Positions 8,735 to 17,806 of a DNA stretch of 64,000 nucleotides are shown here, piece by piece; position 1 is the first letter of the stretch; every line of letters starts with the position of its first letter. The translations under genes were made by a program, and so were the position numbers. The notes below the pieces were generated by a model, which made no database searches, was not told the DNA's origin, and was given only the letters and a program-made list of their open reading frames with translations. Location of the stretch: NCBI RefSeq assembly GCF_029962485.1, contig NZ_CP073639.1, positions 806,001 through 870,000 on the forward strand, in the 5' to 3' direction. The stretch comes from Burkholderia cepacia (GTDB lineage Bacteria > Pseudomonadota > Gammaproteobacteria > Burkholderiales > Burkholderiaceae).

Positions 8735-9868
8735 ATGCCGAAATCACCCGCATTATGGGAGCCCTATTGCCACCGGGCCGATGCCGAATTTCACCTGTCG
8801 AAATTCGCCGGGCGGGTACTCGGTCCCAAGGCGGGCGTGATCTTCTTCGACGGGCAGGCCGCGGCGCGGCTCAAGCCAGCCATGCCCGATGCGGACGGCC
8901 ACGCGCTGGATCTCGTTGTTTCGGTGACGCGCATGCCGGTCGCGGTGCCCGATCCGTTGAGCAACGCCAGCCCGCAAACCATCCAGCAGCTCGCACAGAC
9001 GTGGTCGCACCGGGTCGCGGCAGCGTCGGGGCCCACCGCGCTCGACAGGGGGATCGCGACAGCACGGAATTACATGGATCAGCACAAGGTCGCATTCGGG
9101 GCGGCAGCCGTTGCCGGCGACATGTTCGGCCTGCTCGCCGGCGCCGTAGCGATGGCGGCGATAGTCGCCGGCGGAATCACGCTGCTCCCGGCGCTCGGTC
9201 TGCTGGCCGGGTTCGGCTCTTTAATGCTGTTGTCCGAGGACGGCAGAATGCTGGCGTATCAGATCCAGGGCGACGAAGTCCGCGCCAGTCAGCTCGAACA
9301 CTCATTGCATTACCGGATCATCGAAGCCGTCGGTCCGCTTATGGTCATGCCTGACCTCCTCGTCAGCGGCGGCCGCACGCTCGCGTCCCTGCCCCGAGTG
9401 GCCCGTGAAGCCGGTGAAGCGGCAGAGGAAGCCGTCCAGGCAACCAAACGCCTCGTGGATCAACGCAAGGCACTGGATTCGTTGACACACGGCAAGCTCG
9501 ACAGCCCCAATCAGGCACTCATGCGCGAACAAGCCGGCCAGATGCAGCAGCAGACGAGCAGTCTCGCAGCCAAGGTCCGTGAAGCGCAGCAGAAGCTGGA
9601 CAAGGCACGTACGGAGCTGATGCTACTCAGGACAATCGAGGCTCCCGCATACGTGACGTCGTTTTACGGCACGGGCGTTTATGGCATCAGTCCGCCCGAT
9701 CTGACGAAAGAGGTAACCGGGTGGATCACCCGTCATCAGGATAACGATGCGTCACATCCCGCGCAATTGCTTGTGCCGGAAACGACGGCTGCTACGATGG
9801 CCGGTAATCCGTCCACCGTCTTGCAATTTCAGGTAGGCGTCAGCCACTTCCCGGAGCACACTCGATGA
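8735..9868 (+). CDS. Putative membrane-acting T6SS effector (unknown family)
   Basis: I do not recognise a named domain in this 377-residue protein. It has no signal peptide. A soluble N-terminal part (1-115) is followed by a long Ala/Gly/Leu-rich hydrophobic hairpin (about 119-166), a charged alpha-helical and probably coiled-coil region (about 220-305), and a C-terminal tail. A soluble protein with one internal hydrophobic hairpin is typical of colicin-like pore formers. The stop overlaps the start of a small four-helix membrane protein by four bases, and both lie head-to-head with vgrG. From this context I infer an effector that attacks the inner membrane of rival cells, paired with a membrane immunity protein. 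An adaptor or structural role is also possible. Confidence 0.6.
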   Translation: MPKSPALWEPYCHRADAEFHLSKFAGRVLGPKAGVIFFDGQAAARLKPAMPDADGHALDLVVSVTRMPVAVPDPLSNASPQTIQQLAQTWSHRVAAASGPTALDRGIATARNYMDQHKVAFGAAAVAGDMFGLLAGAVAMAAIVAGGITLLPALGLLAGFGSLMLLSEDGRMLAYQIQGDEVRASQLEHSLHYRIIEAVGPLMVMPDLLVSGGRTLASLPRVAREAGEAAEEAVQATKRLVDQRKALDSLTHGKLDSPNQALMREQAGQMQQQTSSLAAKVREAQQKLDKARTELMLLRTIEAPAYVTSFYGTGVYGISPPDLTKEVTGWITRHQDNDASHPAQLLVPETTAATMAGNPSTVLQFQVGVSHFPEHTR

Positions 9869-10383
9869 CGACTCAGGATCCGAACGAGTCGACGACTTAC
9901 GACAAAGCGTACCTTGGCACGGAACGCCCCGGCGATCGTCCTCGCGGTGGCCCCAGACCGGTCATCGTCGCTGCGGTCGGCTTTTTCCTGGGCGTGGGTT
10001 TCTCGATCACTGAACTCATCTTGGGCATGGCGTCGGCATTCGGCATCGATCACGGCGACGTCCTCTTGCCGGGATGGATCCTGATTAGCGTCATCATGAT
10101 GCCGGTCGGCGTCGGCATGGGCGCCGGCAAGCTCTGGGCTGTCCGGCTGTTCCGCTGGCTGTCCTTCGGCGCCATGGCACTTTATCTGCCGCTGCTTGGC
10201 CTGGCGTTCTACCTGCATGCTGGTCCCGCACCAATCGATCCCGGACAGGCCATCGTGATGTTCGTGAGCGCGGTCGTCAAGCTGCCGCCCCTGTTCATCC
10301 TCTATCGCGCAATCCGGACAGTCCGCTGGCTCGACCCCGACTCGCTGCCCCATGAATGGGAGCCGCCCTACATCCGGCGCTGA
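9865..10383 (+). CDS. Four-helix membrane protein, putative immunity protein
   Basis: The 172-residue product has a polar N-terminus (1-30) and four hydrophobic segments at about 32-52, 66-90, 96-117 and 124-146 (for example VIVAAVGFFLGVGFSITELI and WILISVIMMPVGVGMG). It is an integral inner-membrane protein of no family I can name. Its ATG overlaps the upstream stop codon (ATGA), so it is translationally coupled to the putative effector. That arrangement, plus membrane location, fits immunity against a pore-forming or membrane-targeted toxin. It is followed 11 bases later by tssF, so all three are probably one transcript. Confidence 0.6.
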   Translation: MTTQDPNESTTYDKAYLGTERPGDRPRGGPRPVIVAAVGFFLGVGFSITELILGMASAFGIDHGDVLLPGWILISVIMMPVGVGMGAGKLWAVRLFRWLSFGAMALYLPLLGLAFYLHAGPAPIDPGQAIVMFVSAVVKLPPLFILYRAIRTVRWLDPDSLPHEWEPPYIRR

Positions 10384-10394
10384 TCCAACCGACG

Positions 10395-12227
10395 ATGGAC
10401 GAGCTCCTGCCCCACTACGAGCGCGAGCTGGCGCTGCTGCGCCGCTCGACGCACGAGTTCGCCGCGCGCTTTCCGAAGATCGCCGCACGCCTCGGAATGA
10501 CCGACGGCGAAAACGACGATCCGCATCTCGGCAGGCTGTTGCAATCGTTCGCATTGCTCAGCGCTCGCATCAGCAGGAAACTCGACGACGACTACCCGGT
10601 GTTCGCGCAGGCGGTCATCGACACGCTCTACCCCGAGCAGCTACGCCCGATTCCGTCGTGCGCGATCGCGCAATTCGACGCAGGCGCCGCGCTCGGCCAG
10701 TTGACCGAACCCATGACGGTGCTGCGCGACACCGAACTCGAAGACCGGGCCGGCACTTGCCGGTTCCGGACCTGTTACGACGTCTCGATTGCTCCGATCT
10801 CGATCGAGCGGGTCGGCGTGGCGCCGGCTGCCGCGTCATCGCCACGCAGCAAGCTGCCGCCGAACACGTCGATCGTTCTGTCGATTACGTTCGCATCGCT
10901 GACGGATGAAGCGGCGTTTCGCGCCGCAACGCCAGAGCAGATCCGCGTCCACTTCCATGGCACGCCAGCGTTCACCGCCACGCTGGCCGACGCGCTGCTG
11001 CTGCAAGCGCCGATCGCATTCGTGGAAAGCGATCGCGGCGGTCACTGGAAACGCCTGCCGCAATTTCCGCTGAAGCCGGCCGGGTACGATGAACGCGATG
11101 CGCTCGTGCCGTACGCGACAACGGAACATGCACCGTGGCGGCTGCTGCGCGAGTATTTCGCGTTTCCCGACAAGTTCGCGTTCATCGACATCGATTTCGG
11201 AATGCTTGCGCGTGCGGCCGGCCCGTGCCGCGAGCTGACGCTGCACGTGCCGATCGTCGACGTTCCGGAATCGTCTGCCGCACGCATGCAACTCGACGCC
11301 ATCACGACCGACCACCTGCGGCTGTACTGTACGCCGATCGTGAACCTGTTCAGCCGCGACGCGATGCCGATCACGCTCGGACCTGGCGCCGCGACCTACA
11401 CGGTCACGCCGCATGTACTGAGCATGCGCGGCCTCACCGTCCGCTCGATCGATACGGTTCGACTGGCCGCCGAAGGCGCTCCGGACGCATCGGGCGGCAC
11501 GCCCGTTCCGTGCTACCGCGGCTTCGTGCATGAACGATCGTCGCGCGATGCGCCGACCTACTGGCTTGCATCCAGCCGGGAATACGACGGCGACGGCAAC
11601 GTGTCGCGATACCCGGAGATCACGCTCGTCGACCTGACCGGGCATGCCATTGCACGGTCGGACGGTCAGCTGATGCTCGGCCTGACCTGCACGAACGGCA
11701 ACCATCCTTCGACGCTGCCATTCGGTGCCCCGGACGGCGATCTGTTCAACGAGAACGACAATCTCGCGGGCCGCGTGACGCTGTTGCGCGCGGCATCTCG
11801 CTGCCGCGCCGTGCCACCTCGACAGCACGCCCTCTGGCAGCTCGTCGCCGGTCTGGCGCCGCATGTGCTGACCCTGAACCCGGCCGGCATCGACACGCTG
11901 CGGGCATTGCTGCGCTTGCTGTCGGCCGACGCGCCGGGACCGACACCGATCATCGACGCGATCGTCCGTGTCTCGCACCGGCCCGTCATGCAATGGATGG
12001 CCGTCAAGCCCATGTCGACGTTTCTGCGCGGCATCGAAATTGCGGTGAGCGTCGAGCCGTCCGCGTTCAATACGACGAGCCTGTACGCATTCAGTCGCAT
12101 GCTCGACCCGTTCTTTGCCCATTTCGCGCCAGCCAACGGCTTCGTGCAATCCGTGATCCGCGATGCGGATTCCGGCCAGGAACGGGTACGTTGCCCACCG
12201 CGCTTCGGCACCACGCCGGTTCTTTAA
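10395..12227 (+). CDS. tssF: Type VI secretion baseplate subunit TssF
   Basis: The 610-residue protein carries the TssF/VasA/ImpG (DUF879) hallmark N-terminus: LLPHYERELALLRR, then FAARFPKIAARLGM and DDPHLGRLLQSFALLSARI. Later family landmarks are DDYPVFAQAVIDTLYPEQLRPIPS, YCTPIVNLF and GNHPSTLPFG. TssF forms the baseplate wedge with TssG, TssE and TssK. I chose ATG 10395 because it begins the conserved block and clears the upstream stop; an in-frame ATG at 10356 would overlap the upstream gene by 28 bases. Neither tssG nor tssE is adjacent: a terminator and doxX follow. It is therefore an orphan copy within an effector island. Confidence 0.93.
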   Translation: MDELLPHYERELALLRRSTHEFAARFPKIAARLGMTDGENDDPHLGRLLQSFALLSARISRKLDDDYPVFAQAVIDTLYPEQLRPIPSCAIAQFDAGAALGQLTEPMTVLRDTELEDRAGTCRFRTCYDVSIAPISIERVGVAPAAASSPRSKLPPNTSIVLSITFASLTDEAAFRAATPEQIRVHFHGTPAFTATLADALLLQAPIAFVESDRGGHWKRLPQFPLKPAGYDERDALVPYATTEHAPWRLLREYFAFPDKFAFIDIDFGMLARAAGPCRELTLHVPIVDVPESSAARMQLDAITTDHLRLYCTPIVNLFSRDAMPITLGPGAATYTVTPHVLSMRGLTVRSIDTVRLAAEGAPDASGGTPVPCYRGFVHERSSRDAPTYWLASSREYDGDGNVSRYPEITLVDLTGHAIARSDGQLMLGLTCTNGNHPSTLPFGAPDGDLFNENDNLAGRVTLLRAASRCRAVPPRQHALWQLVAGLAPHVLTLNPAGIDTLRALLRLLSADAPGPTPIIDAIVRVSHRPVMQWMAVKPMSTFLRGIEIAVSVEPSAFNTTSLYAFSRMLDPFFAHFAPANGFVQSVIRDADSGQERVRCPPRFGTTPVL

Positions 12228-12267
12228 GCAGCGCGCGCCCGGTGCGCCTTCGCCCGCAAAAAGCAAA

Positions 12268-12293
12268 GCCCGGCGCACTTTCGTGCGCCGGGC
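12268..12293. terminator. Bidirectional intrinsic terminator between tssF and doxX
   Basis: A perfect 11-base-pair GC-rich stem (12268-12278 with 12283-12293) closes a TTTC loop. The T-rich tract is on the minus strand (bases 12253-12267), so it serves doxX best, but it also lies just after tssF. Confidence 0.8.
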
Positions 12294-12324
12294 CCCTGAC
12301 ACCGGACAGAAACTTCGCCCTGCG

Positions 12325-12738
12325 TTACTTCCGATCCACCGAATACCGCCCCGGCCCGGTCAGCGCAAGCAACAGCAACCCGCCGATGATGCTCACGTTC
12401 TTGTAGAAGTTGATCATCGCCATGTACTGCTCCATCCCTTGCAGCGCCCAGTAGCGATGGCCGATCAACGCGGTCGCGAGTGTATAAACGGCAAACACCA
12501 GGGCAAGCGGACGCGTATAGAAACCGATCGCGATCAGCGCGCCGCCGGCCAGCTCGACCGCCACCGCGATCGTGGCCGCCAGTTCAGGCGCCGGGTTCCC
12601 CGTCGACGCCATGTAAGCGACCGTGCCCGAGAAACCGTTCAGCTTCTGCCAGCCGAACAGCACGAACAGGATCATCATCAGCACGCGAGCCGCCAGCAGC
12701 AGCTCGTCCTTCTTCGACTCCAGCGAAACGTAACGCAT
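12325..12738 (-). CDS. DoxX-family membrane protein
   Basis: The 137-residue protein has four hydrophobic helices and the DoxX pattern: LLLAARVLMMILFVLFGWQKL, then ELAATIAVAVELAGGALIAIGFYTRP in shorter blocks, and a C-terminal NFYKNVSIIGGLLLLALTGPG segment. DoxX proteins are small inner-membrane proteins linked to redox and thiol stress; the substrate is not known. I chose the ATG at 12738, which starts the conserved region; the open frame continues upstream but that part has no membrane character. It seems to be transcribed alone and is bounded downstream by the terminator at 12268-12293. Confidence 0.85.
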   Translation of the reverse strand: MRYVSLESKKDELLLAARVLMMILFVLFGWQKLNGFSGTVAYMASTGNPAPELAATIAVAVELAGGALIAIGFYTRPLALVFAVYTLATALIGHRYWALQGMEQYMAMINFYKNVSIIGGLLLLALTGPGRYSVDRK

Positions 12739-13157
12739 AGCAATCACCCTTGAATTGACGGTTTGATGCGGCCGTTGCCGATGCACGCCGGAGCGGCGTG
12801 CGTGGCCGGCGACGGACCACTCCTCGCTCGATCGGATCGCTGGCCGATACCGCGACCAGTTGCCGAAGAATCCGTCCGGTCGCGCCGCTCGCGGCGCGCT
12901 TCGAATCGGTTCTGGCGAAGCACGAGTGCAGTCTACTGTCTCACCGGAAATCATCAATCCGTCTGAATATGATTCGCTGTCTCGATTTAGTGGACAATTG
13001 GGCGCAACAAGGGCTTTGTAACGCGTCACAGCGTGCATAACGGCACGACAGGCTGTGACGCCGGGCTGCGCACGCGGCCCGGACGCCGCACACGCTAGAT
13101 GTTCTCCACGACGATGCCGGCGCGCCGTCAACACCGCCCGGCGCGCCGCACCGCCCA
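12739..13157. other. Intergenic region without a recognisable gene
   Basis: 419 bases lie upstream of doxX and downstream of the dapA-like gene. Bases 12950-13010 are AT-richer than the rest and probably contain the doxX promoter (minus-strand TTGTCC near 12998 with an AT-rich block 17-19 bases downstream). No open frame here has a protein-like composition. Confidence 0.4.
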
Positions 13158-14102
13158 TTACGCCGCGATTCGCCGGCGAAAATGCTCGGTCCCCGCGACG
13201 ATCTTGTCGAGCACGGCGTCGAGCGCCCAGAATCGCTCACGCACGTCGTAGTCGATCGCACGGCACCTGATCGACCCGAACGTACCGATCCGCTGATGGT
13301 AAATCTTCGCGAGTGCCGGGTAGCCAAGTGCCTCCGACACCGCCGATACGACCAGGAACGTCGACAGTTCATCGGCCAGCGCCGGATTCGTGTCGCCTTG
13401 CGTACGCAACCACCGGTAGAGATCCGGGTGGAAGTTGGTGAACACGCCGTTGAAGCCGGCGGATCCGGCCTTCATCGCATCCCACGCAATCGCGGCGTTC
13501 GCGTTCAGGATCTTCAGCGGCGATCCCGCGGCGAGCGCAACACGCCGCTTCACCGTGTCGAGATCGCAGCTCACGTCCTTGAGCATCACGAACCGGCCCG
13601 TGTCGATGCATGCACGCAGTTCGTCATCCGAAAGAAGCCGCCGGTAAGGGGCCGGACATTCATACAGGCCGAGCGGAAGATCCGTCGGCAGTCGCGCGAG
13701 CAGCCGGTGCAGATGGTCGAGCAATGCGGCGCTGCCCTTGCGCTGCGGATCGAGACGGTTGGTCACGAGCACGACGCCCTGCGCGCCCGAATCGGCCGCC
13801 GCGCACAGCTCGGCGACCTGCGCATCGAGATCGTCGCTGATGTGCCCGGACGCGACGACGGGCACGCGTCCGGCCACCCGATCGACCACGAAGCGCGCGA
13901 GTTCCGCGCGTTCGGCCAGGCTCAGGAACTGCATCTCGCTCGATTGCGCGACCGCGAACAACGCATCCGAGCCGTGCGCCAGATACCATTCGATGAGCCG
14001 CTCGAGCCCGGCGTAGTCGATCGCGCCGGCGTCGTCGAACGGCGTCAGCATCACCGGCACGATCCCCTCGATGGTCACGTTCGATTGCTGCGGGTGTTGC
14101 AT
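13158..14102 (-). CDS. Dihydrodipicolinate synthase (DapA)-family aldolase/lyase
   Basis: The 314-residue TIM-barrel protein belongs to the class I aldolase family of DapA and N-acetylneuraminate lyase. The N-terminal block is GIVPVMLTPFDDAGAIDY, the family tyrosine is in LGLYECPAPY, and the Schiff-base lysine is in FVMLKDVSCD. The usual GTTGE loop is replaced by AQSSEM, which suggests a substrate other than aspartate semialdehyde. It follows an MFS transporter and a ribokinase under a LacI regulator, so it probably works in breakdown of a sugar or sugar acid and not in lysine synthesis. The exact substrate cannot be told from the sequence. Confidence 0.85.
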   Translation of the reverse strand: MQHPQQSNVTIEGIVPVMLTPFDDAGAIDYAGLERLIEWYLAHGSDALFAVAQSSEMQFLSLAERAELARFVVDRVAGRVPVVASGHISDDLDAQVAELCAAADSGAQGVVLVTNRLDPQRKGSAALLDHLHRLLARLPTDLPLGLYECPAPYRRLLSDDELRACIDTGRFVMLKDVSCDLDTVKRRVALAAGSPLKILNANAAIAWDAMKAGSAGFNGVFTNFHPDLYRWLRTQGDTNPALADELSTFLVVSAVSEALGYPALAKIYHQRIGTFGSIRCRAIDYDVRERFWALDAVLDKIVAGTEHFRRRIAA

Positions 14103-14145
14103 CTGTTTCTCCTTGCTTCAGTGAATGCGGGGAGCAGACCGCGGC

Positions 14146-15465
14146 TCACGCCGGTAACGGTCCGGGCGCGGCGTTCGCGGCCTGCTCGGGAATCGGCTTG
14201 CGCACCAGCAGCAGATAGGCCATTGCACCGGCGAACGCGATCGCCGCGGCCGTCAGCAGCGCCGGCACGAACGACCACTTCTGCGCAATGATGCCCGTCA
14301 GGATCGGCGCAAGCGCGCCGCCGATGAAGCCGCCGAAATTCTGGATCGCGCCGAGCGACGCGACACGGCTCGGCGGCGCGGCTGCCGTCGCGAGCGCCCA
14401 CGAGCAGGCCGACGCCGCGTTCGCGAGAAAGATCACGACCGAAATGCACGCGAGCGCAACCGTGTTGCTCTGCACGAGCGCGGCCGGGATCGTGAAAGCG
14501 ACCATCCCGAGCATCGCGACCACCACCGCGTTGCGCCGGCTCACGACAGGCGAACGGCTGCGGCGCGTGACCAGGTCCGACAGCCAGCCGGCGACCAGCG
14601 AACCGACGAACCCGCACAGGAACGGCACCGACGCGGCGAATCCGGTGCGGATCAGGCTCATGTGCCGCTCCATCGTCAGGTAGCCCGGCAGCCAGGTCAG
14701 GTAGACCCAGTTCAGGTACACGGAGCCGAAGAAGCCGATCAGCATCCCCCAGGTCGTGCCGTGCGAGAACAGGCTGCGCCATTCGGCGAACGTCAGTTTC
14801 GGCGCCGCCGCCACGCTTTGCGCGTCGGCATCGAGATAGCTGCGCTCGGCGGCAGACAGTTGCGCGCGCACCGGATCGCGGTACAGCGCGAACCAGACGA
14901 CCGCGACGACGAGACCGAGTGCCCCCGTCGCGATAAACGCCCAGCGCCAGTCGAACGACGCCACGAGAATCGACAGCAGCAACGGCGCCAGCGCGGTGCC
15001 AAGCGGTGATGCTGCGTTGAAAATGCCGGTCGGCGTGCCGCGCGCACGCAGCGGAAACCAGTTGCTGACCACGCGCGCGGCCGACGGGAACTGTGGCGCC
15101 TCGCCGATGCCGAGTACGATGCGCGCGACGATGAACCAGCCGAAGGTCGACACGATGCCGCCCGCCGCCTGCGCGAACGACCAGACGATCAACCCGATGC
15201 CGAGCAGCCGGCGCGGGCCGATGCGGTCGACCAGCCCGCCAACCGGGAACTGGCACAGCGCATAGCTCCACGAGAACGCGGACAGCAGCAGCCCCATCTG
15301 CGCGAGCGACAGGCCGAGATCGCCGCGAATCGCCGAGCTCGCGACGGCCAGCGTGCCGCGATCGAGGTAGTTGACGATTCCGCTCGCCATCAACAGCGCG
15401 AGCGCGACGCGTTGGCCGCGCCGGATGCGTGGCGGCGCGGGCGGAACAGGTTGGTTTTCGTTCAT
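14146..15465 (-). CDS. MFS transporter (anion:cation symporter-like)
   Basis: About 439 residues with twelve hydrophobic segments and the MFS motifs GGLVDRIGPRRLL (loop 2-3) and WLSDLVTRRSRSP (loop 8-9). The overall style (GIVNYLDRGTLAVASSAIRGDLGLS, WFPLRARGTPTGIFNAASPLGTALAP in shorter blocks) is that of the ACS subfamily, which imports organic anions such as sugar acids. I chose ATG 15465 because a GGAG sequence lies nine bases upstream; ATG 15480 would place that sequence inside the gene. It sits between ribokinase and the aldolase and most likely supplies their substrate. Confidence 0.88.
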   Translation of the reverse strand: MNENQPVPPAPPRIRRGQRVALALLMASGIVNYLDRGTLAVASSAIRGDLGLSLAQMGLLLSAFSWSYALCQFPVGGLVDRIGPRRLLGIGLIVWSFAQAAGGIVSTFGWFIVARIVLGIGEAPQFPSAARVVSNWFPLRARGTPTGIFNAASPLGTALAPLLLSILVASFDWRWAFIATGALGLVVAVVWFALYRDPVRAQLSAAERSYLDADAQSVAAAPKLTFAEWRSLFSHGTTWGMLIGFFGSVYLNWVYLTWLPGYLTMERHMSLIRTGFAASVPFLCGFVGSLVAGWLSDLVTRRSRSPVVSRRNAVVVAMLGMVAFTIPAALVQSNTVALACISVVIFLANAASACSWALATAAAPPSRVASLGAIQNFGGFIGGALAPILTGIIAQKWSFVPALLTAAAIAFAGAMAYLLLVRKPIPEQAANAAPGPLPA

Positions 15466-15525
15466 GTCGGTTGTCTCCATGTCACTGGTATCGGCCGGTT
15501 CCGGCCGTTCCGTCGTGTGCGGAAT

Positions 15526-16452
15526 TCAGGTATCCATACGCATGACTTCGTCACGCGTCGGGATCGAGGTCTGTGCGCCGTAGCGCGTGACGCTGATGGC
15601 GGCCGCACGCTGGCCGAAGCCGATCGCGTCGTCCATCGACGCGCCGCCCGCGCGGGCCGCCGCGAACCCGCCGACGAACGTGTCGCCGGCCGCGGTCGTA
15701 TCGACGGCCACCACCTTCATCGCCCGGTGACGGCCGTTCCCTGCGCTGCCGCGCCAGCAGACGCCGCGCGCGCCGAGTGTGACCAGCACGTTGGCGACCC
15801 CCTTCGCGCAGAGCGCGTCGGCGGCGCGCACGGCCGACGCGTCGTCGCCGACGGCGATACCGGTCAGCGACTCGGCTTCCGTCTCGTTGACGACGAGGTA
15901 GTCGACCCGTGCCAGCAATGCGTCGAACAGCGGCTGCGCGGGCGCCGGATTGAGCAGCACCGGTGTGTGGCGCGCACCGGCACAGGCAATCGCGCGCACG
16001 ACGGTGGCAACCGGTACTTCGAGCTGGCACACGAGCAGCGCCGCCCCCGCGATCGCTTCGCGCGCCGCGTCGATCCGGTCGGCATCGAGGCACGCATTCG
16101 CACCAGGCACGACGACGATGCTGTTCGCGCCGCCGTCGTCGACCGTGATCGTCGCCACGCCGGTTGCCGTGCCGCCGATCCGATGCAGATGCGTCACGTC
16201 GATGCGCTCGGCCGCCAGCGCGCCGTGCAGGCGCGCCCCGAATGCGTCGTCGCCCACGCAGCCGATCATCGCGACCGATGCGCCCAGGCGTGCGGCCGCA
16301 ACCGCCTGGTTCGCCCCCTTGCCGCCATGAACGGTCTGGAATGCCGTGCCGAGCAGCGTTTCGCCCGGCACCGGCAGGCGCGGCGCGCGCGTGACGAGGT
16401 CGATGTTGACGCTGCCGACGACGGCGATACGCGGTGAAGTGGTCTTGCTCAT
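15526..16452 (-). CDS. rbsK: Ribokinase (PfkB family)
   Basis: The 308-residue protein has both PfkB signatures. The N-terminal one is GGKGANQAVAAARLG after VVGSVNIDLV; the C-terminal one is DTTAAGDTFVGGFAAA with the catalytic aspartate in the TAAGDTF context. NPAPAQP and VVNETEAESLTG are typical of ribokinase. It would phosphorylate D-ribose or a related sugar using ATP. It is the first gene of a minus-strand set with the MFS transporter and aldolase, divergent from a LacI regulator. The start lies at or very near the predicted transcription start, with no Shine-Dalgarno sequence seen. Confidence 0.93.
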   Translation of the reverse strand: MSKTTSPRIAVVGSVNIDLVTRAPRLPVPGETLLGTAFQTVHGGKGANQAVAAARLGASVAMIGCVGDDAFGARLHGALAAERIDVTHLHRIGGTATGVATITVDDGGANSIVVVPGANACLDADRIDAAREAIAGAALLVCQLEVPVATVVRAIACAGARHTPVLLNPAPAQPLFDALLARVDYLVVNETEAESLTGIAVGDDASAVRAADALCAKGVANVLVTLGARGVCWRGSAGNGRHRAMKVVAVDTTAAGDTFVGGFAAARAGGASMDDAIGFGQRAAAISVTRYGAQTSIPTRDEVMRMDT

Positions 16453-16457
16453 GCTTG

Positions 16458-16487
16458 AATGTAACCGCTTACATTTGAGGCCGACAA
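16458..16487 (-). promoter_or_regulatory. rbsK promoter with LacI-type operator
   Basis: On the minus strand TTGTCG (16482-16487) and TACATT (16458-16463) are 18 bases apart. The -10 element is covered by an inverted repeat, AATGTAA-CCGC-TTACATT, at 16458-16475. A matching half-site, CGCTTACATT, is at 16574-16583. This is the shape of LacI-family operators (TGTAANCGNTTACA), so the divergent LacI regulator probably represses rbsK here. Confidence 0.65.
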
Positions 16488-16693
16488 AATGGCCGGAACG
16501 GCCGTCGTCTCTGAAAATTTCGCAATGCGGGTGAGATCCATGTCTGACATAATACGAAGCAGCAGGAAGATAGCGCTTACATTCTCACAGGATCGAATGA
16601 GGATGCAAGCGGGACCATCATGAATCGAGGGTAAACAATGACGCGACTGCCAACGCACGGCGCAGGCAGGCCCACCGCGCCGGGAGACAGCCG

Positions 16694-17779
16694 ATGAGCA
16701 CGCCCCCGTCCCGCGGTGGCGCATCGCGGGCGCGCCGCGGCAGCGGCCGTTCGGTGCTCGGCGATGTCGCGAAACTGGCCGGCGTGTCGACCGCGACCGT
16801 CTCGCGCGTGTACAACGACCCCGGCAAGGTGTCGGCCGACGTACAGCAGCGCGTGCGCGAAGCGGCGCGCGCATTGAACTGGATTCCGAATGCGGCCGGC
16901 CGCGCACTCGCGTCGACGCGCACGCACATCACCGGCGCGATCATTCCGACGCTCGACGACCAGGTGTTCGCGTCGCAGGTCGCGGGCATGCAGACGGTCA
17001 TGGCCGAACACGGCATTACGCTGTTCCTTGGCTGCTCGAACTACGATCCCGCGCAGGCGCTGGCGCAGGTGCGCGCGATGCTGTCGCGCGGCGTGGAAGC
17101 CGTGTCGCTGGTCGGCGAAGCGTATCCGCCGGAATTGTTCGAACTCCTGGCGATGCATCGCGTGCCGTATGTCGTCACCTATGCGTATCGCGACGACAGC
17201 CCGCACTGCTGCATCGGCTTCGACAACCGCGCGGCGTTCGCGCGGCTCACCACGCACCTGCTCGACCTTGGCCATCGCGATTTCGCGATCATCATGCAGC
17301 CGTCGGCGGACAACGACCGCGTCCAAGCCCGCCTGCGCGGCATTCACGACACGCTGGCCACGCATGGCCTCGCGGTGCGCCCCATGCACCAGCACGAAGG
17401 CGCGGCAACGATCGCGTTCGGGCGAGCAAGCCTGCGCGCGATCGCCGGCAGCGACGCGGCGACGCGGCCGACAGCCGTGATCTGCGGCAACGACGCGCTC
17501 GCGCTCGGTGCATTGCTCGAAGCGCAGGCGCTCGGCATCGACGTGCCCGCCCAACTGTCGATCACGGGGTTCGACGATATCGCGCTCGCACGCGAGATCC
17601 AGCCGCCGCTGACGACGATGTGGGTCGACACCGACGCGATCGGGCGCCAGGCCGCACATGCGTTGCTCGACGCGCTCGAGAACGGCGCCACGGGGCCCGG
17701 CAATGCCGTGCTGCCCGAGTTGCGCGCGCGGGAATCCGCCGCGCCGCCGGCACAGGTGCGTGCCGCGCGCAAGACATGA
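16694..17779 (+). CDS. LacI-family transcriptional regulator
   Basis: The 361-residue protein has the LacI helix-turn-helix DVAKLAGVSTATVSRV at residues ~24-39 and the hinge helix NWIPNAAGRALAS. A periplasmic-binding-like sensor domain follows (IIPTLDDQVFASQVAGM; GHRDFAIIMQ; VICGNDALALGALLEA; ITGFDDIALA). It is close to gluconate/sugar-acid regulators (GntR/IdnR-like) in length and pattern. It is divergent from rbsK, with a palindromic operator between them, so it likely represses the ribokinase-MFS-aldolase set until a sugar ligand binds. Confidence 0.93.
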   Translation: MSTPPSRGGASRARRGSGRSVLGDVAKLAGVSTATVSRVYNDPGKVSADVQQRVREAARALNWIPNAAGRALASTRTHITGAIIPTLDDQVFASQVAGMQTVMAEHGITLFLGCSNYDPAQALAQVRAMLSRGVEAVSLVGEAYPPELFELLAMHRVPYVVTYAYRDDSPHCCIGFDNRAAFARLTTHLLDLGHRDFAIIMQPSADNDRVQARLRGIHDTLATHGLAVRPMHQHEGAATIAFGRASLRAIAGSDAATRPTAVICGNDALALGALLEAQALGIDVPAQLSITGFDDIALAREIQPPLTTMWVDTDAIGRQAAHALLDALENGATGPGNAVLPELRARESAAPPAQVRAARKT

Positions 17780-17806
17780 AGCAACGCCGGGCGGCGGCGC
17801 TTGCTT
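17779..17806. terminator. Terminator hairpin between convergent lacI-family and lprI-like genes
   Basis: An 11-base-pair stem with one bulged C (17779-17789 with 17795-17806) begins at the stop codon of the LacI gene and overlaps the end of the convergent gene. It probably acts in both directions. Confidence 0.5.

Noticed and set aside
12739..13158. N-terminal extension of the DoxX frame
   Set aside because: The added residues lack membrane character and homology-like pattern; the conserved protein starts at 12738.
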